From Mycolicibacterium porcinum (GTDB taxonomy: Bacteria; Actinomycetota; Actinomycetes; Mycobacteriales; Mycobacteriaceae), in NCBI GenBank assembly GCA_002086835.1, contig MVIG01000002.1, positions 62,001 through 126,000 on the forward strand: DNA of 64,000 nucleotides. Direction: 5' to 3'. The stretch's first letter is position 1. Every line of letters starts with the position of its first letter. Below, piece by piece: positions 34,328 through 43,519 of this stretch. The notes below the pieces were generated by a model. The model did no database searches and had not been told where the DNA came from. It worked only from the letters and a program-made list of their open reading frames with translations. The position numbers were made by a program, and so were the translations under genes.

Positions 34328-35470
34328 GTGAAACGCTCGCTGTTCAATGAGGATCACGAGGCCTTCCGGGCAACGGTTCGGGCGTTCTACGCCGACCATG
34401 TTGTGCCGGATTACGGCGAGTGGGAACGCGCCGGAGCGCCTCCGAGGCACTTCTGGATCGAGGCCGGCAAGCTGGGCCTGCTCGGCACGCAGGTTCCGGA
34501 GGAGTTCGGCGGGGGAGGGCAGGACAGCTTCCTGTTCAACGCCGTGCTCACCGAGGAGTCTCAACGGGCCGGGATCGCCCTGGGTGGCCTGCGTGTCCAC
34601 ACCGACATCGCGATGCCCTACTTCCTCGACATCGCCACCGCCGAACAGCAGTCGCGGTGGCTCCCACGATTGGTATCCGGTGAGGCCGTCGCTGCGCTGG
34701 CGATGTCGGAACCGGCCGCCGGTTCCGATGTAAAAGCCTTGACGACCAAGGCCGTCCGTAACGGCGACAGCTATATCGTCAACGGCACCAAGACATTCAT
34801 CTCCAACGGCGCCAATGCCGACCTGATCATCACGGCGGTCAAGACCGACCCGGCGGCGGGTCGGAACGGGTTGAGCCTGCTCGTCATCGAGGGTGAGAGT
34901 CCCGGTCTGACGCGCGGACGCAAGCTGGAAAAGCTCGGACTCAAAGCGCAGGATCTGTCCGAGCTGAGCTTCGACGACGTCGTGGTGCCCGCGGAGAACC
35001 TGCTCGGCGAGGAGGGCGCCGGATTCGGCTATCTCACCGGGAATCTGGCCCAGGAACGGTTGTCCATCGCGGTGAACAGTCAGGCCGCTGCGGTCAAGGC
35101 GCTGTCCGACACCGTCGCGTACACCAAGGACCGCAAGGCCTTCGGTACCACGGTGGCCTCGTTCCAGAACACCAAGTTCGAGCTGGCCGCCTGTGCCGCC
35201 GACGTCGAGGCCGGTCAGTCCCTGCTGGACCGGGCGCTGCTGGCGCACGAGACCCGCGAGCTCACCGCGGCGGATGCCGCGATGGTGAAATTGTTCTGCA
35301 CGGAGTTGCAGGGCCGCGTCATCGACCGCTGCCTGCAACTACACGGCGGCTACGGCTACATGCTCGAATACCCGATAGCCAAGGCTTATGCCGATGCCCG
35401 GGTGTCGCGTATCTACGCGGGCTCCAGTGAGGTGATGAAGGTGATCATCGCGAAGTCGCTGGGACTGTGA
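34328..35470 (+). CDS. Acyl-CoA dehydrogenase
   Basis: 380 aa ACAD similar in length and layout to the one at 30326: LAMSEPAAGSDVKAL, NGTKTFISNGANADLII, LQLHGGYGYMLEYPIAKAY, IYAGSSEVMKVIIAKSLGL. GTG 34328 with GAGAGGTG upstream. First gene of an ACAD-thiolase-SDR operon (34328-37413), a self-contained beta-oxidation set under an ACA-N14-TGT box. Confidence 0.9.
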   Translation: MKRSLFNEDHEAFRATVRAFYADHVVPDYGEWERAGAPPRHFWIEAGKLGLLGTQVPEEFGGGGQDSFLFNAVLTEESQRAGIALGGLRVHTDIAMPYFLDIATAEQQSRWLPRLVSGEAVAALAMSEPAAGSDVKALTTKAVRNGDSYIVNGTKTFISNGANADLIITAVKTDPAAGRNGLSLLVIEGESPGLTRGRKLEKLGLKAQDLSELSFDDVVVPAENLLGEEGAGFGYLTGNLAQERLSIAVNSQAAAVKALSDTVAYTKDRKAFGTTVASFQNTKFELAACAADVEAGQSLLDRALLAHETRELTAADAAMVKLFCTELQGRVIDRCLQLHGGYGYMLEYPIAKAYADARVSRIYAGSSEVMKVIIAKSLGL

Positions 35471-36645
35471 TGAAAATGGAATCCGCCGTCATCATCGACG
35501 CCGTCCGCACGCCGATGGGCCGCGGCAAGCCCGGCGGCAGCTTGGCCGAGATCAACGCGGTCGATCTGCTGGCGCAGACGCTGTCCGCGTTGATGGCTCG
35601 AAACGATGTCGACCCGGCGGCCGTCGACGACGTGGTCACCGGCTGTGTGTCGCAAGCCGGTGAACAGGCCGGCACCCCAGGCCGATTCGCATGGCTGGCC
35701 GCAGGCCTTCCGGAACACGTGCCGGGTGTCACCATCGACCGACGGTGCGGATCCGGGCAACAGGCAGTCGACTACGCGGCCTGGGCCATCATGGCGGGCG
35801 CACAGGACATCGTGGTCGCCTGCGGGGTGGAGTCGATGAGCCGGGTCCCGATGGGGGTGGCCCGGATGGGTGTGGATCCCTTTGCGCCGGCTGCACACCG
35901 GTACCCGCCAGGGCTGGTGCCACAGGGCATTTCGGCCGAGCTCATCGCCGCGAAGTGGCGACTGAGCCGTGAGGACCAGGACCGTTACGCGGTCGAGTCG
36001 CACCACCGTGCCGCCGCCGCGGCGACTGCCGGTGCGTTCGACAATGAGATCGTCGCGGTCAAGGACGGCGATCGGGTGGTGAAAACCGACGAGACCATCC
36101 GGCCCGATACGTCGGAAGCCAAGCTCGCCGGCCTGAAGCCGGCCTTCTATGACGACGGCTACGCACAGCGCTTCCCTGACATCGCATGGACAGTGACCGC
36201 GGGTAACTCGTCGCAGATCACCGACGGGGCAGCGGCACTGTTGATCACCTCGGAATCCACCGCCAACCGGCTAGGGCTGACACCGCTGGCCCGGTTGCTC
36301 TCCTTCGCGACCGCCGCCGAGGATCCGGTGACCATGCTCGCCGCACCGATCCCGGCCGCCCGCAAGGCATTACAGCGCGCCGGTTTGGCCATTGACGACA
36401 TCGCACGCTACGAGGTGAACGAGGCCTTCGCCACGGTGCCACTGGCGTGGCAGCAAGAACTGGACGCCGACCCGGACAAACTCAACCCGGTCGGCGGGGC
36501 CATCGCACTTGGCCACCCGCTCGGTGCATCAGGGGCGCGGATCATGACCACTTTGGTGCACGGTCTGCGGCCAGGTGAGTACGGGCTACAGACCATGTGC
36601 GAGAACGGCGGTATGGCCAATGCAACGATCCTGCAACGACTTTGA
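35470..36645 (+). CDS. Thiolase / acetyl-CoA acyltransferase
   Basis: 391 aa thiolase: nucleophile C93 in IDRRCGSGQQAV, NEAFATVP, GGAIALGHPLGASGAR and the final CENGGMANA cysteine. All catalytic elements are intact. ATG 35470 overlaps the ACAD stop (TGATG); ATG 35476 is possible. It would cleave the 3-oxoacyl-CoA made by the SDR downstream. Confidence 0.92.
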   Translation: MKMESAVIIDAVRTPMGRGKPGGSLAEINAVDLLAQTLSALMARNDVDPAAVDDVVTGCVSQAGEQAGTPGRFAWLAAGLPEHVPGVTIDRRCGSGQQAVDYAAWAIMAGAQDIVVACGVESMSRVPMGVARMGVDPFAPAAHRYPPGLVPQGISAELIAAKWRLSREDQDRYAVESHHRAAAAATAGAFDNEIVAVKDGDRVVKTDETIRPDTSEAKLAGLKPAFYDDGYAQRFPDIAWTVTAGNSSQITDGAAALLITSESTANRLGLTPLARLLSFATAAEDPVTMLAAPIPAARKALQRAGLAIDDIARYEVNEAFATVPLAWQQELDADPDKLNPVGGAIALGHPLGASGARIMTTLVHGLRPGEYGLQTMCENGGMANATILQRL

Positions 36646-36657
36646 AAGGTCACATAT

Positions 36658-37413
36658 ATGAAGATCTCCGGTTCGGTCGCAGTCGTCACGGGGGGCGCGT
36701 CGGGTCTCGGGCTGGCTACGGTGCGGAGGTTGGCCAACGCCGGTGCGCGGGTGGTGATCCTCGATCTGCCCACCTCTGCCGGCCAGTCGATCGCCGACTC
36801 CCTGGGTGAAGGTGTGAAATTCGCCGCAGCTGACGTGACGGAAACCGATCAGGTCAGCTCGGCGCTCGACGCTGCGCAGCGGTTCGGCGACCTGCGGATC
36901 CTGGTGCACTGCGCCGGCAAGGGCGGCCCGGTGCGGGTCGTGGATCGCGACGGGAATCCAGGTTCACTGGAGACCTATGAACGCATCGTGCGCATCAACC
37001 TGATCGGCACCTTCAACATGCTGCGATTGTCCGCGGCGCGGATGGCGGCCAACGATGAGGTCGACGGCGAACGGGGTATCTGCGTGCTCACCGCATCCGT
37101 TGCAGCCTGGGAAGGCCAGATCGGTCAGATTCCCTACGCTAGTGCCAAGGGCGGCATCGTGAGCATGACGCTGGTTGCTGCCCGGGATCTCGCCACGAAG
37201 AAGGTTCGCGTCGTCTCCATCGCGCCGGGCTTGTTCGACACACCGATCCTGCCGGCATCGGCGCGTGACACGCTGGCGGCGACGGTTCCGCATCCGGCGC
37301 GCTTGGGAAACCCGGATGAGTACGCTGGATTGGCCGCACACATCATCGAGAATCAGATGCTCAACGGCGAAGTGATCCGGCTCGACGGCGCGTTGCGGAT
37401 GGCGCCGCGTTGA
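36658..37413 (+). CDS. Short-chain 3-hydroxyacyl-CoA dehydrogenase (HSD10-like)
   Basis: 251 aa [36 protein letters not shown], catalytic Ser in [10 protein letters not shown] and Y-x3-K in [10 protein letters not shown], then [12 protein letters not shown]. The N-terminus, DLPTSAG-type second strand and substrate segment match the type II hydroxyacyl-CoA dehydrogenase group (human HSD17B10-like). Completes the ACAD-thiolase-dehydrogenase trio. Convergent with a TetR gene. Confidence 0.88.
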   Translation: MKISGSVAVVTGGASGLGLATVRRLANAGARVVILDLPTSAGQSIADSLGEGVKFAAADVTETDQVSSALDAAQRFGDLRILVHCAGKGGPVRVVDRDGNPGSLETYERIVRINLIGTFNMLRLSAARMAANDEVDGERGICVLTASVAAWEGQIGQIPYASAKGGIVSMTLVAARDLATKKVRVVSIAPGLFDTPILPASARDTLAATVPHPARLGNPDEYAGLAAHIIENQMLNGEVIRLDGALRMAPR

Positions 37414-37461
37414 CCCCGCGGTCAGCCGCTTGCTGGCTGCTCGCCCGGTCTTGATTTGTGC

Positions 37462-37487
37462 GGCCGGCGTACGCCAGTCAGCCGGCC
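37462..37487. terminator. Hairpin between convergent SDR and TetR genes
   Basis: GGCCGGC and GCCGGCC arms (7 bp) around a 12-base loop that includes the TetR stop codon. No long T run. A shorter CAGCC/GGCTG stem sits just upstream. Plausible but unproven terminator. Confidence 0.4.
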
Positions 37488-38110
37488 TTCGCCTTCGCCT
37501 TCGCCTTGACGTTGCGCCGGCGCTGCGGCTTGGCGACGGCGTCGGTGGTCTCGACCTTGAACAGTGATGCCACCAATGCCGGCACCTCGTCTGATCGGCT
37601 GCCGGGCAGGAACAGCATCGACGTCAGGCTGCGCATGAACAGGTCACCCAATTGGCGCTTGGTCAGTGCACCGCTGGTGACCAGTGGTGATTCCTCGGCT
37701 GCCGGGCCGAGCGCATCGGTGACAACATCGACCAGCTTGGGGAAGGTGTCGCGGATGAATTCCAGGGTGAACTCGGGGGCGACATCCAGCATCTGGTTCC
37801 AGTCACCGCCCGCGGCACGGTAGGCGATGACCGTGTCGAGCACCACCTGCACACGCGCTTCAGGGGCCGGGTTGGCTTCGATCGCGGCCTTGAACGCGGC
37901 CGCGGCGCCGTCCTCGAAGTGCCGGCCGAGCGCGGCCAGCACCTCCTCCTTGCTGTTGAAGTATCGGTAGAAGGTTCCCCGCGCGATCTGCGACGATTCA
38001 CAGATATCACTTACCGAGAGCTTGCTAGCACCCTGCCTGCTCAGCGCTTTCATCGTGCCGGCAAGGATCTTCTGTACAGCCCTCTCCGCCCTTTGGTCGT
38101 CGATTGCCAT
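37478..38110 (-). CDS. TetR-family regulator with basic C-terminal tail
   Basis: 210 aa: helix-turn-helix ICESSQIARGTFYRYFNSKEEVL, typical effector domain, and a lysine/arginine-rich tail (RRRNVKAKAKAKAG) unusual for TetR proteins that may add nonspecific DNA contact. ATG 38110 has GAGGTGG seven bases upstream. Its recognition helix is close to that of the TetR at 58831. A TGAACA-N14-TGTTCT site stands upstream, so it probably regulates itself and shares operators with its paralog. Confidence 0.9.
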   Translation of the reverse strand: MAIDDQRAERAVQKILAGTMKALSRQGASKLSVSDICESSQIARGTFYRYFNSKEEVLAALGRHFEDGAAAAFKAAIEANPAPEARVQVVLDTVIAYRAAGGDWNQMLDVAPEFTLEFIRDTFPKLVDVVTDALGPAAEESPLVTSGALTKRQLGDLFMRSLTSMLFLPGSRSDEVPALVASLFKVETTDAVAKPQRRRNVKAKAKAKAG

Positions 38111-38134
38111 TCGCAAACCACCTCACAGACAACA

Positions 38135-38160
38135 TGAACACTGTGTTCACGTGGTGTTCT
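38135..38160. promoter_or_regulatory. ACA-N14-TGT operator with nested palindrome
   Basis: TGAACA-N14-TGTTCT directly upstream of the TetR gene. TGAACAC-T-GTGTTCA (38135-38149) is a perfect 7-1-7 palindrome nested in it. Confidence 0.65.
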
Positions 38161-38232
38161 ACTTGTCAATTATGTCCCACGGTGCCGCGGTTGTTGGGAT
38201 CCACAAGGGGGTTTTGTGAGGAAACCCACCCA

Positions 38233-39048
38233 TCACGGGGGGTTGCCGACTGTGTTACGCAACGTGCCGATACCTTCGATTTCGGCCTCGACGACGTCGC
38301 CCGGTTGTAGGAACCGGCCATCCTCCAAACCGACACCACAGGTCGTTCCGGTGAAAATGACATCGCCACAGCGTAGTTGGACCCGCTCATCGACGTAGGC
38401 AAGTATTTCCTCTACCGAAAACATCATGGAGCGGGTGTTGTCGGCTTGGCGCTCCTCGCCGTTGACGCGCAGCCTGATGTCGAGACTTGGTTGGCCGGCG
38501 TCACCGAGTTCGGTGGGCGTCACGATCCACGGCCCTACCGGGCAGGTGCCGTCGAGGCATTTCATACTGAACAGATCCAGTCCGCCCAGCCCCTTGGCAT
38601 CGCGTGCGCTCACATCGTTACCGATGGTGAAGCCGAGCAGGGGGTCGGTCGACGAGCCGCCCAAGACGACGACCAGCTCGATTTCGTAGTCGAGTTGGTT
38701 GGTGGTGGGTGGGTAACGAATGGTGCCGCCGGGCAGTGCCAGCGCCGAGTTGGGTTTGAGGAATGCGGTGGGGTGTTCGGGAGGCTCGGTTACGCCCAGC
38801 TTTTGGAGGTGCGCGAGATAATTGGCGCCTACACCAAACACTCGGGCCCCGGGATCGACGGGTGGTAGCTGTGTCAGCGCTCCGGTGTTCTCGGGATCCT
38901 GCAGTCGCAACCCTTCGGTGTCCTCGGCGGCCGCCGCTGCAGCCCATTCTGAGATATCGCCGTCGATGCGGTGCAGCTTCTCGCCTGCCGGGTCGATGAG
39001 CGCCCAGAACCCGGCGCCCGTGGAGTCGGCGAACCTTCCGATACGCAT
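38233..39048 (-). CDS. Fumarylacetoacetate hydrolase-family protein
   Basis: 271 aa. FAH fold with the divalent-metal acids in LDYEIELVVVLG (E, E) and NDVSARDAKG (D), plus a Gly-rich C-terminal FTGTTCGVG. Members hydrolyse or decarboxylate ring-cleavage products or act as isomerases. It ends a minus-strand operon (38233-45486) that begins with the Rieske dioxygenase, which suggests action on a ring-cleavage product. Abuts the amidohydrolase gene without a gap. Confidence 0.88.
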   Translation of the reverse strand: MRIGRFADSTGAGFWALIDPAGEKLHRIDGDISEWAAAAAAEDTEGLRLQDPENTGALTQLPPVDPGARVFGVGANYLAHLQKLGVTEPPEHPTAFLKPNSALALPGGTIRYPPTTNQLDYEIELVVVLGGSSTDPLLGFTIGNDVSARDAKGLGGLDLFSMKCLDGTCPVGPWIVTPTELGDAGQPSLDIRLRVNGEERQADNTRSMMFSVEEILAYVDERVQLRCGDVIFTGTTCGVGLEDGRFLQPGDVVEAEIEGIGTLRNTVGNPP

Positions 39049-40029
39049 TTAATTCCTTTCGAAGAGGTGGCCTACGTTGGCCTTCAGAATTTGGTGCAGG
39101 GCCTCTTCCGGCAGGCCGGCGTGCTGCAGGTAGCCAAAGGTGTCGGAGTAGCTTTCAAAACCGAGAAGCACCGGGTAATCACTGCCGGGAACGATGCGGT
39201 CGGCCCCGAACGCTTCGACCGCACACCGCAACGCGGCCGCCGAACCGTGACCGACCGTGTCGTAGAAGAACCGGCGCGCGGTTGTGCTGGGCTTTTCGGG
39301 CAGACCTGGCGCGCTGAGTGGAAGCTGATTGTCCAACCGGTTCAACAGCATCGGCAGTGCGCCGCCGAGATGGGGCACGATGAACCGGATATCGGGAAAT
39401 CGGTGCGGGATCTGACGCAGGATGAGGTGCAGTGCGATCGTGGTGTCCTCGAATACCGCGCCGGCCGTCGGTGCCAGACCCCACTGCGAGATCAGTGGCG
39501 AGCACAGTCCGTTGACGCACGGATGGAAGAACACCACCGCCTTGCGGCGGTCCAACTCAGCGTAGATCGGCTCGAACCGCTCGTCGGCCAGTGACTCATC
39601 GAAGCAGAAGCACTGCAGCGCGACACCGATCATGCCGAGGTCGTCGAGGCAGCGCCGCAGTTCGTGCAGTGATGCGTCGACGTGCGGCAGGGGTAGGGCG
39701 GCATACGCCGCCAATCGATCGGGCTGCTTGGCGACCATCTCCGCGTGGGCATTGTTCACGCACCGTGCCGCTCCGACCGCTTCGGATTCGCCGCTCAGAT
39801 AGGGCGCGAATATGGCTGAGAGCAACTGTCGCCGGATGCCGGCGTGGTTCATCATCGCGATTCGTCGGGTGATCGCGTGGTCGGTGTCCGTTACTGAGTC
39901 TGCATCGCCGACAAGCCCGGGGCCGTTCGTTCCATATCCGGGAATCGCGACGCCGGCATCGGCCAGGAGTTGATGGTAATGCGGGATGACCGCGTGCGCG
40001 TGGACGTCGACGGGGCCCTGGCTGATCAC
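39049..40029 (-). CDS. Amidohydrolase family protein (ACMSD-like)
   Basis: 326 aa with HxH in VDVHAHAVIPHY, then FFHPCVNG, FIVPHLGGALP and GSDYPVLLGF, the full metal-site series of the amidohydrolase-2/ACMSD group, whose members often decarboxylate. GTG 40029 overlaps the preceding CMD gene stop as GTGA. Among the five amidohydrolases here it keeps the canonical HxH, unlike those at 1837, 16638 and 62056. Confidence 0.85.
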   Translation of the reverse strand: MISQGPVDVHAHAVIPHYHQLLADAGVAIPGYGTNGPGLVGDADSVTDTDHAITRRIAMMNHAGIRRQLLSAIFAPYLSGESEAVGAARCVNNAHAEMVAKQPDRLAAYAALPLPHVDASLHELRRCLDDLGMIGVALQCFCFDESLADERFEPIYAELDRRKAVVFFHPCVNGLCSPLISQWGLAPTAGAVFEDTTIALHLILRQIPHRFPDIRFIVPHLGGALPMLLNRLDNQLPLSAPGLPEKPSTTARRFFYDTVGHGSAAALRCAVEAFGADRIVPGSDYPVLLGFESYSDTFGYLQHAGLPEEALHQILKANVGHLFERN

Positions 40030-40544
40030 TGCTCAACCTCAAACGCGCGAAATGCGTAGGCAAGCCGGCCGCTACCCACCATCAGGGCCGTGAACATGCC
40101 GAGTTCCACAGCCTGCTCGGTACTGAAATGCTCCAGGAGGGAATCGATTTCGTCGGGTCCGATGGACGGGTGATCGACCGCCAGTGCGGTGGCGAAGTTC
40201 AGTGCCGCCTGCTCTGCGGCACCGAACCGGCCATCGTCATCGGACAGGCAGGCGATGTCCTCCTCGGAGACGTCCTCGGACTTGCGCGAGGTCTGGCATA
40301 CCTGGCACTGGTTGAGCGCGGCGATCCGCAGCCTCACCAGTTCGAGCAGTCGGCTGGGCAGGATCGCGCTGTCGTAGAAGCGGCTCTGCAGCGTGATCTG
40401 GGCGTCGGCCAGTTCCGGACGACGCGCCCAGATTCGCGGCAGCACAGTCGAAGACAGCGCACCGCTGCGCTGCGCTCGGCTGATCGCTGCCGCGATATCC
40501 GGGGCAAGGTCCTCGTTGTCGATCGGTGCGATCAACGGCTCCAT
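40026..40544 (-). CDS. Carboxymuconolactone decarboxylase-family protein
   Basis: 172 aa of the AhpD/CMD fold with a CxxC (C80, C83 in NQCQVCQTSR) and the conserved His in the core around ALAVDHPSIG. CxxC members can act as alkylhydroperoxidases; others decarboxylate muconolactones. In this operon, after the VOC protein and a dioxygenase, a ring-fission-product role is possible. ATG 40544, no strong ribosome site, five bases after the previous stop. Confidence 0.85.
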   Translation of the reverse strand: MEPLIAPIDNEDLAPDIAAAISRAQRSGALSSTVLPRIWARRPELADAQITLQSRFYDSAILPSRLLELVRLRIAALNQCQVCQTSRKSEDVSEEDIACLSDDDGRFGAAEQAALNFATALAVDHPSIGPDEIDSLLEHFSTEQAVELGMFTALMVGSGRLAYAFRAFEVEQ

Positions 40545-40549
40545 GGAGA

Positions 40550-41506
40550 TCAGGCTTCGACGAATTCGATATGGGTTCCGTCGAGTTCGTTCGGATCGAC
40601 CTGTAGATAGGAGCCGCCGACCGCCGCACTGTCGTCGATTCGCCGGTACCGGGTCTGGCGAGCGTCGAGGTCGGCGGCCTTGGCGTCCAGGCCGTTGACC
40701 GCGATCCGGATGTAATACGGACCCGGACCCCAGGTAGCCAGATAACGCCCGGTCTCGCAGTCCCAGCGGGTCGGCTCGATCAGATCCAGCGTCGCACTGT
40801 GCCCGACGGTGAACGTGATTCGGGCTCGGCGATAGCCTTCCTGCTCGAACAGCTCGACGGGGCCGGATGCAACGATGTCCAGGTTGGTGTCGAGGCGCCG
40901 CAGCACTTCGTCCAGATCGCGAACAAGGAAGCTGCGGTTGACGATCCGGATCATCTGCCCCGGCTGCGGATCCCTCGGCTGCGGCGTTGTCTCCCCGAAC
41001 GTCTCCGGCGGCATCTGCAGCGGCGCGATCGGATGCCACTCCAGACACAACCCGCCGTCCACTATCGGGCGGTACCGCGGCTGCTCGGGGGTGGTGCCGA
41101 CCCAGAGCCGCTCCCATGCCAACCGGTCATCGATCGGAGCGATCCGGAACGGCAGACGACGCCGGTGCAGCTTCTCGATCAGTTCCTCGATGCTGTCGGT
41201 GGCGATCACGCAGGAGTGCGTCTTGATCGGCCGGAACCGGCCCTGGAACTCGTGCAGGCTGTCCAGGTATTCCGAGAAGATCGGGTCAACGGGCTTCTCG
41301 ACGTCCCAATGGTGCTGTGGCTCAAGGCGGGTGGGCGCGACGGCCAGCGACTTGTGCACACGTAGGAAATGCGCGATGTAGCCGTGGCTGTCGAAACCCT
41401 GCCGCCAGTTCGGGTGTTCCAGGATGCCGAGCCGCTCCACCAGCAGTTTGGTGTGGCCATCCGGGTCGGGAACCATCAGGTCCGCCGACAGAAGGAAATC
41501 AGACAT
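40550..41506 (-). CDS. VOC-superfamily protein, possible dioxygenase or isomerase
   Basis: 318 aa with the paired beta-alpha-beta-beta-beta units of the vicinal-oxygen-chelate fold. The first module includes GYIAHFLRVHKSLAV; the second contains MIRIVNRSFLVRDL, TVGHSATLDLIEPT and DGTHIEFVEA. Metal ligands cannot be assigned with certainty. It is distinct from the extradiol dioxygenase at 42562 in the same operon. Could be an accessory dioxygenase or isomerase. Confidence 0.7.
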   Translation of the reverse strand: MSDFLLSADLMVPDPDGHTKLLVERLGILEHPNWRQGFDSHGYIAHFLRVHKSLAVAPTRLEPQHHWDVEKPVDPIFSEYLDSLHEFQGRFRPIKTHSCVIATDSIEELIEKLHRRRLPFRIAPIDDRLAWERLWVGTTPEQPRYRPIVDGGLCLEWHPIAPLQMPPETFGETTPQPRDPQPGQMIRIVNRSFLVRDLDEVLRRLDTNLDIVASGPVELFEQEGYRRARITFTVGHSATLDLIEPTRWDCETGRYLATWGPGPYYIRIAVNGLDAKAADLDARQTRYRRIDDSAAVGGSYLQVDPNELDGTHIEFVEA

Positions 41507-41515
41507 TGCGCAGCC

Positions 41516-42535
41516 CTAAACCTTGATGTCCAGCAGCTTCGACGCGTTCTCGTAGCAGATTTTGTTGGTGTCGGCGTCGGAGACCTTCATGCCTTCCAAC
41601 AGATAGCCCCGGATCTGATCGCTGCCGTTGAAGTTGGTGCCATACAGAAGCCGATCGGCGCCGATGGAATCGATGACGGCCTGACGCATGTGCGGATCGT
41701 GGATCAGTGGATCGAAGTAGAAGTTCTCCAGGTAGCTCAGGAATGGCTTCTTGTTCAGCCCGTCGGACAGGTTGCCCGCGGTCGCATCGAAGCGTCCGAT
41801 CTGATACGGCACAAACCCGCCGCCGTGCGTGATGCACACGGTCAGATCCGGCACCTTGTCCAGCACACCGCCACAGATCAAGTTCCAGAACGCGACCGTC
41901 TCGTCGTAGCAGAAGCCGACGATCGAGGTGGTCTCGAACTTGTCCTTGGACGGGTCTTCCCAACCGACGGACTGGTTGTAGCCGTGCACGTAGACCGGGA
42001 CGTTCAACTCGGCGCAGCGCTTCCACACCGGAAGCAGTGCTTCGTCGTGGAATTCGTGTCCGCCGAGGTTCACCCCGCCGGTGTTGACTCCGCGGGCGCC
42101 GAGTTTGACGGCACGGTCGAGTTCCCTGAGTGCCTCGTCGGGGTTCTGCAATGGCAGTGGGGCCCACCAGAACAACCGGTCCGGCGCCTGAGCGCAGTAC
42201 TTGGCGAACTCGTCGTTGACCATCCGGCACCACTTGGTGCCGAAGTCGCCGGTGTGGTACATGAAAGCGTGCGCGGGGACGGACATCACGGCCTTGTCGA
42301 TCCCGCGCTCGTCCATCTGTGCCAACCGGTTCGGCGCCTTCATCCACTCCAGCGGTGACGAATCTCCGCCGGCGGCGTGTGCCGCCGCGGCTTCCTTGGT
42401 GCCCAGCGTCAGCTGCCATTTGCCGATGGTCATGCGTTGCATGCCCTCGGCGTCCGGCGCGAACCGCGGGCCCCAGAACGGGTCGAAGTCGAGCATCTTC
42501 GGCTCGATGTGGTGGGCGTGCAGATCGATAATCAC
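41516..42535 (-). CDS. Amidohydrolase family protein
   Basis: 339 aa. The N-terminal IIDLHAHHIEP contains the HxH motif; VYVHGYNQSV, CITHGGGFVPYQIGRF and YGTNFNGSD supply the remaining metal and core motifs. GTG 42535 has AAAGG 12 bases upstream and starts the protein right before the HxH motif; the longer frame upstream is not supported. Probably acts on a ring-cleavage product from the extradiol dioxygenase encoded next to it. Confidence 0.85.
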   Translation of the reverse strand: MIIDLHAHHIEPKMLDFDPFWGPRFAPDAEGMQRMTIGKWQLTLGTKEAAAAHAAGGDSSPLEWMKAPNRLAQMDERGIDKAVMSVPAHAFMYHTGDFGTKWCRMVNDEFAKYCAQAPDRLFWWAPLPLQNPDEALRELDRAVKLGARGVNTGGVNLGGHEFHDEALLPVWKRCAELNVPVYVHGYNQSVGWEDPSKDKFETTSIVGFCYDETVAFWNLICGGVLDKVPDLTVCITHGGGFVPYQIGRFDATAGNLSDGLNKKPFLSYLENFYFDPLIHDPHMRQAVIDSIGADRLLYGTNFNGSDQIRGYLLEGMKVSDADTNKICYENASKLLDIKV

Positions 42536-42561
42536 AATTGGTACAACCTTTCTGAAGATCT

Positions 42562-43482
42562 CTATGCGGGGTCGGTCACGGGCTTGACCGTGGGTGCCCA
42601 GCCCTGGGCGACGAATTTGTGGCCCCACACCTCCGCGCTGGACGGCTTTGTCTGGACGAAGTTCTCGGTGTCGAGCACCACGCCGCCGGCCCCGAACTCG
42701 ATGTCGAAACCGCTGGGGGAGCGCATGTAAAACGACACCAAGGTGTCCATCATGTGGCGACCCAGGGTCATGGTGATCTGCATCTCGCGCTCCTGCACGA
42801 GGTCGTAGGCCTTGCCCACATCGTCGAGGCTGTTGCCTTCGATGGCAATGTGCTGCACGCCCTTCAGGCCCGGGATGGTGACGTAACCGAGCACGTGGCT
42901 GCGCGGATTGCAGCGGAAGAACTGCGGGCCGAAGACGCCCCCGTCGGGGGTGGGGGTGAGGTAGCCGGCAAACAGTTCCATACCGAGGATGCCGGTGACG
43001 AAGTCCTCCATGTCATCGCCCCACTCGGGTACCACCATCACGATATGTCCGACACCGTCGGCGCCGGCGACGAAACCGTGGTGCGGTTTGCCGGGCAGGA
43101 ACGACCCCGCGGTGAACTCCGCAGCGTAGAAGAGTTCATGGACGTAGTCGTGCGGGTCGCGGATGCGCACGAACCCGGTCACGGCCCGGTCGGCGCACTC
43201 CTCGGGGCTACCCAGTTCATATGGGTAGTTCTTGGCTTCCAACTCGGCGATGGCGTCGCGGAGCGCCTTTTTGTCGTGCAGTTCCCAGCCGATGTAGGCA
43301 AGCTTGTCCTCGTTGCCGGGATGCAGGGCGATGCGGTGGTGACGGTCGTCCATCCGCAGATAGACCGTCCCATCGGCGCCCGGCTCGTTCAGTCCGAGTC
43401 CGAATATCTCCGGTCCGAACGACTCCCATTCCTTGTGATTCGGTGATTCGAACCCGAGGTAGCCCAGGGTGTTGATCTTCAC
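42562..43482 (-). CDS. Type I extradiol ring-cleavage dioxygenase (BphC/HsaC-like)
   Basis: 306 aa two-module VOC protein with H146 (GVGHIVMVV), H211 (GVQHIAIEG) and E262 (FDIEFGAG) at almost the same numbers as the Fe(II) ligands of BphC (146, 210, 260). It would split a catechol next to one hydroxyl (meta cleavage). GTG 43482 with AGGAGA upstream. In one operon with the Rieske oxygenase, so the substrate is probably the catechol generated after dihydroxylation and dehydrogenation. Confidence 0.92.
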   Translation of the reverse strand: MKINTLGYLGFESPNHKEWESFGPEIFGLGLNEPGADGTVYLRMDDRHHRIALHPGNEDKLAYIGWELHDKKALRDAIAELEAKNYPYELGSPEECADRAVTGFVRIRDPHDYVHELFYAAEFTAGSFLPGKPHHGFVAGADGVGHIVMVVPEWGDDMEDFVTGILGMELFAGYLTPTPDGGVFGPQFFRCNPRSHVLGYVTIPGLKGVQHIAIEGNSLDDVGKAYDLVQEREMQITMTLGRHMMDTLVSFYMRSPSGFDIEFGAGGVVLDTENFVQTKPSSAEVWGHKFVAQGWAPTVKPVTDPA

Positions 43483-43519
43483 GAGTTGGTCTCCTGTGTC
43501 TGGTCGAAGTTGGGTGCCG

